A model generated the notes under the pieces. That model had not been told where the DNA came from and did not search any database. It was given only the letters and a program-made list of their open reading frames with translations. A stretch of 8,188 bases of DNA, from assembly GCA_025362615.1 (NCBI GenBank), contig JANYFQ010000144.1:1-8188 (forward strand), given 5' to 3'. A program made the position numbers and the translations under genes. The stretch is from Hymenobacter sp. (GTDB taxonomy: Bacteria; Bacteroidota; Bacteroidia; Cytophagales; Hymenobacteraceae). Positions 1 to 3,793 of this stretch are shown piece by piece. Position 1 is the stretch's first letter; every line of letters begins with the position of its first letter.

Positions 1-1
1 G

Positions 2-250
2 GCCGTGCTGGCCCTGGGTGCCTACTGCCACCTGGCCCGCCTCGAATGGGCATTGCTGGCCCTGGCCGCCGCCGCCGTGTGGACGGCCGAGCTAGTCAAC
101 ACCGCCATTGAGGCCCTTACCGACCTGGTATCGCCCGATTACCACCCCCTGGCCGGCCGCGCCAAAGACATTGCCGCCGGTGCCGTGCTGCTGGCCGCGC
201 TGGGTGCGCTCGTGGTGGGCGGGCTGGTGTTTGGACCGTACTTTTTGTAA
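2..250 (+). CDS. dgkA: Diacylglycerol kinase / undecaprenol kinase, C-terminal part (5' end outside window)
   Basis: This is the C-terminal 82 residues of a small integral-membrane lipid kinase of the DgkA family, which phosphorylates diacylglycerol or undecaprenol at the inner membrane. The family signature is visible: an ELVNTAIEALTD segment (the conserved E-x-NTAIE-xxxD active-site helix) followed by AKDIAAGAVL, the second conserved block that helps bind Mg-ATP. Hydrophobic stretches on both sides (ALLALAAAAVW and AVLLAALGALVVGGLVFG) fit the last two transmembrane helices. The family is usually about 120 residues, so roughly one third is missing to the left. The frame is open to the window edge, so the GTG at position 5 is not the real start. 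No hairpin terminator is seen after the stop. Which lipid is the true substrate cannot be told from this fragment. Confidence 0.9.
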   Translation, partial: AVLALGAYCHLARLEWALLALAAAAVWTAELVNTAIEALTDLVSPDYHPLAGRAKDIAAGAVLLAALGALVVGGLVFGPYFL

Positions 251-368
251 AGTGTACCGATGGTCGTGCCTTGTAGTCAGCCAATTACGATTATGCCTGA
301 GCCGTCGGAGCTACTTTGCCGTTGAAGCCAGGAAGTACGTGGCTTTCCCGCCCCTCAATTTCTTCTCC

Positions 369-836
369 ATGACCGACATTCGTCCCTTCTTCCTGCCTGT
401 TTTGCTGTTCGTGGCCTGTTCGCGCCCCGTGGCCGTCACCACCACGCCCACTCCCGAAACGGACTCGCCCGCCGCCAGCGCCGTGGGCAACACCACCACG
501 CCCGCCAACCCCAACGCCGCCGACGGGGCCGCCATCCGCGAGGCCGAGCAAGACACCAGCGCCCGGCCGCTGTGGCTGCGCCAGCGCATCGCAGCCGTGT
601 TGGCCGAGCGCAAAAAGCCCCAGCCCACCATCCGCATCTTCCGCTACGAATACAAAGGCCAGCAAGTGTATTGGGAATCAGCCCCGTGCTGCGACCAGTA
701 CTCCACCGTCTATACCCTCAAAGGCAAAATCATTTGCCACCCCGACGGCGGCATCACCGGCAACGGCGACGGGCAGTGCGCCAGCTTCGATAAAGAGAAA
801 ACCAACGAGCGGCTGGTGTGGCAAGACCCGCGCTGA
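369..836 (+). CDS. Small lipoprotein with Cys-rich C-terminal domain (DUF6970-like)
   Basis: A 155-residue predicted lipoprotein of unknown function. The N-terminus (MTDIRPFFLPVLLFVAC) is a short signal peptide with a lipobox-like LFVAC, so lipidation is expected at Cys17. Residues 18-65 are a low-complexity Thr/Pro/Ala/Asn linker. Residues about 66-155 form a compact domain with the sequence VYWESAPCCDQYSTVY, then IICHPDGGITGNGDGQC; the four cysteines (107, 108, 123, 137) could form disulfides in the periplasm or outside the cell. From memory this pattern resembles Bacteroidota proteins labelled DUF6970; this needs a profile search. The ATG at 369 was chosen because it gives the signal peptide and is the only ATG in frame after dgkA; upstream sequence in the same frame is a shadow of dgkA. 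The 118-bp gap to dgkA shows no convincing promoter. Confidence 0.8.
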   Translation: MTDIRPFFLPVLLFVACSRPVAVTTTPTPETDSPAASAVGNTTTPANPNAADGAAIREAEQDTSARPLWLRQRIAAVLAERKKPQPTIRIFRYEYKGQQVYWESAPCCDQYSTVYTLKGKIICHPDGGITGNGDGQCASFDKEKTNERLVWQDPR

Positions 837-909
837 GGCGTAATCGACTTTTTTTGGGGCTGACAGTGAGCCAGCCATCGGCGCTAAAGCCCTAATTTGA
901 ACTCACAAG

Positions 910-940
910 TTTGCATCTTCCAGAAACCGCCGTACCTTTG
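910..940 (+). promoter_or_regulatory. Bacteroidota-type promoter of the split initiator tRNA gene
   Basis: A TTTG at 910-913 and TACCTTTG at 933-940 are separated by exactly 19 bases. This matches the consensus TTTG-N19-21-TAnnTTTG used by the primary sigma factor of Bacteroidota. The -7 box ends 14 bases before the first base of the tRNA at 955, so transcription should start at or just before the mature 5' end. It is the best promoter match seen in the window. Confidence 0.75.
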
Positions 941-954
941 TCGAACCAAAACAG

Positions 955-1370
955 TGCGGGGTGGAGCAGTTGGTAGCTCGTTGGGCTCAAGAAATTGCGA
1001 CATCAGCAGGGTTGCTTCGGCAAGCTTTCGGTCAGATAGACACTTAATCGAAACCGACAAACGACAACGTAAGCCGCGCTCAGTTGCTTACCGCGACGCT
1101 TGGATGCTGATGACACATTGGGCGGCACGGAGGGAAACTCCCGTGTGTTCACTTGCCAAACTCGGGGAAGCCGGTAGTGCGGTAATCCCGAGCCAAGCCT
1201 CAACCATTCGGGTTGAGGAAGGTGTAGAGACTGAATGGTAAGCACCCTAACGTGAAGTCGAGGGTGAAGAGACAGTCCAGCCCACAAATGGCCGCGCATG
1301 GCGGCCAGCAGCCAAAGCTGTAGTGGGAAGCATAACCCAAAGGTCACTGGTTCGAGTCCAGTCCCCGCTA
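955..1370 (+). tRNA. Initiator tRNA-Met (CAU), interrupted by a group I intron in the anticodon loop
   Basis: Exon 1 is 955-987 and exon 2 is 1331-1370; joined they give a 73-nt cloverleaf. Acceptor stem 955-961 pairs with 1363-1369 except for a T1.T72 mismatch. The D stem is GAGC/GCTC (964-967, 976-979), the anticodon stem TTGGG/CCCAA (981-985, 1336-1340) with loop CTCATAA, and the T arm is ACTGG-TTCGAGT-CCAGT (1346-1362). Discriminator A73 is at 1370. The unpaired 1-72 position and the three consecutive G-C pairs at the bottom of the anticodon stem are the classic marks of a formylatable initiator tRNA. The gene carries CC but not the final A of CCA, so the end must be completed by CCA-adding enzyme. 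The tRNA is non-functional until the 343-nt intron is removed. Standard tRNA finders tuned to short introns may miss it. Confidence 0.93.
988..1330 (+). ncRNA. Group I self-splicing intron (IC3-like) inserted between U33 and C34 of tRNA-fMet
   Basis: A 343-nt catalytic RNA that should excise itself by guanosine-initiated transesterification. P1 is GCU|CAA (985-990) with UUGGGC (1118-1123), giving the required U.G pair at the 5' splice site; the intron ends in G1330 (omega-G). Other helices: P2 1126-1132/1138-1145 (one bulged C); P3 CTTGCC/GGTAAG (1152-1157, 1237-1242); P4 CTCGGG/CCCGAG (1161-1166, 1187-1192); P5 GCCG/CGGT (1170-1173, 1180-1183); P6 1198-1205/1211-1218; P7 GACTG/CAGTC (1229-1233, 1273-1277); P8 CACCCT/AGGGTG (1243-1248, 1261-1266); P9 CCCAC/GTGGG (1281-1285, 1323-1327) with two inner hairpins. 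The core strings CCGAGCCAAGC and GAAGGTGTAGAGACT match the remembered Azoarcus tRNA-Ile intron. No endonuclease gene is present. The P1 loop carries an extra structured domain (about 1001-1112). Confidence 0.93.
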
Positions 1371-1375
1371 CCTCT

Positions 1376-1411
1376 AAAAAGGCCGTTTCCAGCTTGGAAA
1401 CGGCCTTTTTT
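1376..1411. terminator. Bidirectional intrinsic terminator between tRNA-fMet and the YgjP-family gene
   Basis: A perfect 15-bp stem (1376-1390 with 1396-1410) around the loop AGCTT, with an A5 run on the left arm and a T6 run at the right. It begins five bases after the tRNA discriminator base. The symmetry lets it stop plus-strand transcription leaving the tRNA and minus-strand transcription leaving the convergent metallopeptidase gene that ends at 1459. Confidence 0.88.
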
Positions 1412-1426
1412 GTCCGCTTCGCTGAG

Positions 1427-1447
1427 ATTCCGACAAAATTCCGACAA
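1427..1447. repeat. Tandem ATTCCGACAA repeat next to the tRNA
   Basis: Two exact copies of ATTCCGACAA (1427-1436 and 1438-1447) with an 11-bp period lie between the terminator and the stop codon of the metallopeptidase gene. An 11-bp period puts both copies on about the same face of the helix, as expected for tandem protein-binding sites such as recombinase arm sites. That role is inference; only the repeat is seen. Confidence 0.55.
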
Positions 1448-1458
1448 TGCCGGGCGGT

Positions 1459-2211
1459 TCATTCCCCCGCGCCATAGTCCTCAAAAGCGGCCAACATTCC
1501 CCCATTCAGCTCGGCGCGGAAGGTGCGCCAGGTGGGCAGAAACTGGTCGAGCAGGGCCTTGAAGCGGGCGTTGTGCTGACGCTCCAGTAAGTGCGTCAGC
1601 TCGTGGACTACCACGTATTCCAGCAGGTGGGGGGCCACTTTGGCCAGTTCCAGGTTCAGCCAAATGCGGCGGGCTTCGATGTTGCAGGCCCCCCACTTGG
1701 TCTTCATCAGCTTCACGGCCCAGTCGGCGGCCCTTACGCCGATTATCGGCTCCCATTTGGCGGCCAGGGGGGGAAGCTGCGTTTTTAGCTGTTCGCGGTA
1801 CCAGGCGTGAAGGATGCGCTCGCGCTGCGCCAGGGTGCTGCCGGGGCGGGTTTGCAGGTCCAGGAACTGGCCGCCGCGCAGGCGCACAGCCGGGGGCGCG
1901 TCCACCTCGCGTACTTGCAGGCGGTAGCGGCGGCCCTGGTAAAAGTGGGTTTCGCCCGACACGTACTGCCGGCTGGTTTGGCGGGGCTGCTGCGCGAATT
2001 TGGCTTGTTGAAGCCGTATCCAGCCCAGCCGGCTGATGATGAGCCGCCGCACCTGCTCGTCGGCGATGTGCGGAGGCATGGACACCCGCACCCGCCCGTC
2101 GGGCGGCAGCACGGCCAGATGCACGTTGCGAATGGCCTTCCGCACCACGTCCACTTCGAGGTCGCCGACGGAGAGATGAAATGTTTCCGCCTCACTTTTT
2201 AAATAGACCAC
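1459..2211 (-). CDS. YgjP/DUF45-family zinc-dependent metallopeptidase
   Basis: A 250-residue protein with the SprT/YgjP-type gluzincin signature. HELTH at residues 203-207 supplies two histidine zinc ligands and the catalytic glutamate (E204); H213 in the following ERQHNARF segment is the likely third ligand. The conserved KLMKTKWGACN block (167-177) and an N-terminal beta-rich half beginning about residue 20 are typical of the family, and the length is normal. No signal peptide or membrane segment is seen, so it is expected in the cytoplasm. Family members commonly sit beside hsdR in type I restriction loci, as here, though the role there is not established; the toxin-antitoxin pair lies between. 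The start is GTG at 2211: there is no in-frame ATG between it and the upstream stop at 2251-2253, and a later start would remove the beginning of the domain. It converges on the tRNA and shares its terminator. Confidence 0.88.
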   Translation of the reverse strand: MVYLKSEAETFHLSVGDLEVDVVRKAIRNVHLAVLPPDGRVRVSMPPHIADEQVRRLIISRLGWIRLQQAKFAQQPRQTSRQYVSGETHFYQGRRYRLQVREVDAPPAVRLRGGQFLDLQTRPGSTLAQRERILHAWYREQLKTQLPPLAAKWEPIIGVRAADWAVKLMKTKWGACNIEARRIWLNLELAKVAPHLLEYVVVHELTHLLERQHNARFKALLDQFLPTWRTFRAELNGGMLAAFEDYGAGE

Positions 2212-2257
2212 TGGGCGATGCTGATGGGGTTGATTGTGGCTTGGGCCGACCTATGAC

Positions 2258-2273
2258 TTGGTGTAAGCACCAA
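2258..2273. repeat. Short inverted repeat between the toxin gene and the metallopeptidase gene
   Basis: TTGGTG and CACCAA form a perfect 6-bp stem around the loop TAAG in the 134-bp gap upstream of the metallopeptidase start and downstream of the toxin stop. There is no T-run on the minus-strand side, so it is a weak terminator candidate; it could equally be a small operator. The rest of the gap shows no gene or clear promoter. Confidence 0.3.
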
Positions 2274-2345
2274 TGGCCCCGAATTTTTGGAGCGGCGGGT
2301 GCCAGCGCGACGAGCCGCATCGGGTGTGAACGAGCCGACCTCAAA

Positions 2346-2756
2346 TCAAAGTTTTTCAAAGTCCTTCCTCACCGAGCAGCGGTAAGAAAAAGGCCGTTGC
2401 TCGCGGTCAATGATTCTCAAGAGTTGCGACCATCTCTCGACGCACAACCTAACCATGTCCCAGTAGGCAAGCCCTGTTTTTGACGGCGGACACAAAAAGA
2501 ACAAACCCAGTTGATGCGCCTCGCAGAGCGCCTTCTGGTGACGGGTGCGCTGGATGTTATAGTCCTGGGTTAGCACGCAGGCACCTTGCTGGCCCACCAG
2601 CGGAATCCAGTCCTCATCTTTGGTGCCCGCCCCGAAAACCGTTTTAATGGACTTGACTTCGATGTTGGTGTTATTCCTCGCGTTCAGGGGCTGCTGCAAT
2701 ACGTGAAGGCCCTGCGCCAGCGGGGGCGGCATATTTTCGTCGATGTAGATAATCAT
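2346..2756 (-). CDS. PIN-like toxin of a type II toxin-antitoxin pair (VapC45/DUF5615-like)
   Basis: A 136-residue protein that looks like the compact PIN-like nucleases paired with DUF433 antitoxins. It opens with MIIYIDENMPPPLAQGL, where D6/E7 are the first acidic active-site residues. An acidic cluster follows in GTKDEDWIPLV (47-49), and D65 in VLTQDYNIQRTRH corresponds to the usual 'TxD' strand of the fold. PIN toxins cleave RNA with Mg2+ and are held inactive by their antitoxin. The gene starts in a 4-bp ATGA overlap with the antitoxin stop codon, so the two should be translationally coupled. Family placement is by remembered pattern, not search; the target RNA is unknown. Its lower GC and isolated two-gene layout fit a horizontally moving module inserted in the restriction locus. 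Confidence 0.78.
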   Translation of the reverse strand: MIIYIDENMPPPLAQGLHVLQQPLNARNNTNIEVKSIKTVFGAGTKDEDWIPLVGQQGACVLTQDYNIQRTRHQKALCEAHQLGLFFLCPPSKTGLAYWDMVRLCVERWSQLLRIIDREQRPFSYRCSVRKDFEKL

Positions 2757-3430
2757 GCGGCCATGCAGTACTGAATGGCATCCTGTACTTGCTTGTCGTT
2801 AAGCTCGTACAGGGCGGCAATGAATTTTATCGGCTCCCCAGCTTTGTGTAGGCAGGAAATAGCATCGGGGTAGATATTGGTTTGGTCGATGATGGCGTGC
2901 CCAAACTGGCGCTCCGGGTCGCATACAATGCTGTTCTCCTTGCCCAGCGGCCAAAACCGGCTGGCTAGCGCCCCGCCATCGAAATCTATCAGCCGAAAAA
3001 ACAGCTTGATTAACTCAAAATTGATTTGCTGCGACTTGTCGAGCGTCACGAGGCCCTGCTTTTCCTGCTCAAAATAGAGGCTGCCGCCATCGGTGTTGAG
3101 GGAACGTAACACGGCGGCATTCGCAAAGGGAAACAGCGTATCAAATTTTTCTGACCAAATCTGATGGGCCGTTAGTGCCACCCTGGGCTTAATGCCCGCC
3201 AGATGAAGCTGATGAAACACGTACAACTCGACCAGCGTGTGGAAGCTCACGCCCTTGGATTGGGCAATGTTCCAGGAGTAGCGGCTGTCGTACTCCTTGC
3301 CTAATTGCTCGTCCCAATACGTTCGTATCCAGCGCCCAACCTTTGGAGTTGGAATGCGCAATATCCGGGCAATATCGGAAACCGTATAAATACCGCCGCC
3401 GAGCCGGGGCTTGTTTTCGAGGACTTCCAT
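2753..3430 (-). CDS. Antitoxin: N-terminal helix-turn-helix plus C-terminal DUF433 (VapB45-like)
   Basis: A 225-residue protein upstream of and overlapping the PIN-like toxin. Residues about 13-36 (IYTVSDIARILRIPTPKVGRWIR) read as a MerR-like helix-turn-helix. Residues about 168-222 (IVCDPERQFGHAIID, then GEPIKFIAALYELNDKQVQDAI) match the DUF433 pattern, a winged-helix domain found with DUF5615/PIN-like toxins. The middle (60-160) is helical and shows no motif I recognise; family members often have this long form rather than the short, DUF433-only form. The probable roles are DNA-binding autorepression of the operon and neutralising the toxin. The ATG at 3430 is the natural start, with no ribosome-binding site of the E. 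coli kind. Upstream there is only a weak promoter-like stretch (about 3445-3475). Confidence 0.78.
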   Translation of the reverse strand: MEVLENKPRLGGGIYTVSDIARILRIPTPKVGRWIRTYWDEQLGKEYDSRYSWNIAQSKGVSFHTLVELYVFHQLHLAGIKPRVALTAHQIWSEKFDTLFPFANAAVLRSLNTDGGSLYFEQEKQGLVTLDKSQQINFELIKLFFRLIDFDGGALASRFWPLGKENSIVCDPERQFGHAIIDQTNIYPDAISCLHKAGEPIKFIAALYELNDKQVQDAIQYCMAA

Positions 3431-3660
3431 GAAGACGGTTCTGTAGGATAAAGTATTTGCTGGATGGGTACAAGCGCAGGCCCCCCCCTGCCTGACCGCG
3501 AGCGGCCCCCATTGCCGCTTTCGCCAAGCCGCGCCCTAGCCGGGGAGGACCGGGCGGCCAACAAAGAACGGGAATGGCTGGTACATCCGCGCCGACGAGC
3601 GACGGCACACGGGCCGGGTTGGCCGCGCCCTACGACGTAACGGCGGGCAGTTATGTTCCG
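3431..3660. other. Non-coding GC-rich gap upstream of the toxin-antitoxin operon
   Basis: No gene is supported on either strand; open frames here lack any recognisable protein pattern. The stretch next to the antitoxin start (3445-3475) is AT-richer and must hold the operon promoter, but on the minus strand it gives only an imperfect -7-like TACTTTAT with a TTG 15 bases upstream, too close for the usual 19-21 spacing. A 10-bp word, CCGCGCCCTA, occurs twice (around 3530 and 3622). No RNA gene is evident. Confidence 0.5.
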
Positions 3661-3793
3661 CTAAGTAGTCACGCACAAGTAATCGGCCTGTCCGTAACCC
3701 CACCCCCTAGCCCCCTCCCCACCGGGGAGGGGGCTAGGGGGTGGGGTTACGCTGCACGGCCGAATGAACGGTTACTTATGCGCGACTGCTTAA
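3661..3793. repeat. MITE/REP-like unit with imperfect 24-bp outer inverted repeats
   Basis: The 24 bases at 3661-3684 match the reverse complement of 3770-3793 at 19 positions, and all five differences are transitions. The shared pattern is TAAGyAGTCrCGCAyAAGTAA. The two arms bracket the central palindrome (3694-3750), so the whole 133-bp unit looks like one non-autonomous palindromic element. Its right arm covers the hsdR stop codon (TAA at 3790-3792). No target-site duplication was recognised. It may instead be an old, diverged hairpin unit with no transposition history. Confidence 0.55.
3694..3750. repeat. 27-bp perfect inverted repeat with G-quadruplex-type arms
   Basis: Positions 3694-3720 and 3724-3750 are exact reverse complements separated by the loop ACC. 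Each arm starts or ends with GTAAC and contains four runs of G (or C) of 4, 5, 5 and 4 bases, separated by 1, 3 and 1 bases, a canonical G4 pattern on the plus strand in the right arm and on the minus strand in the left arm. It lies 39 bases after the hsdR stop. There is no T-run, so a simple intrinsic terminator is not indicated, though such a strong hairpin could protect the hsdR mRNA 3' end. Similar palindromes recur in Hymenobacter-like genomes as far as I remember; copy number here is unknown. Confidence 0.92.

Noticed and set aside
312..318. TACTTTG as a -7 box for the lipoprotein gene
   Set aside because: One base short of TAnnTTTG, and no TTTG at the proper distance upstream.
108..368. 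Upstream extension of the lipoprotein frame into dgkA
   Set aside because: The sequence is the +1-shifted dgkA reading frame and would bury the lipoprotein signal peptide at an internal position.
850..890. Hairpin-like GGGGCT...AGCCC after the lipoprotein gene as a terminator
   Set aside because: The stem is short with a loop of about 25 bases, and the T-run lies before it, not after it.
897..1241. Open frame of 114 codons covering the intron (possible homing endonuclease)
   Set aside because: It begins before the tRNA, runs through exon and catalytic-core helices, and has no LAGLIDADG, GIY-YIG or HNH motif. The bases are explained by RNA structure.
850..1375. Possible tmRNA (ssrA), because a structured region of about 400 nt ends in a tRNA-like T arm
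   Set aside because: The two tRNA-like ends rebuild a complete initiator tRNA with a normal anticodon arm, the middle matches a group I intron core, and no tag-peptide frame or tmRNA 5' sequence is present.
1247..1462. Minus-strand open frame reading RGSGDWTRTSDLWV
   Set aside because: It is the antisense of the tRNA 3' half and terminator, a well-known false-gene pattern.
3445..3475. Promoter of the toxin-antitoxin operon
   Set aside because: The only candidate boxes on the minus strand (TTG and TACTTTAT) are 15 bases apart and the -7 box has two mismatches, too weak to call.
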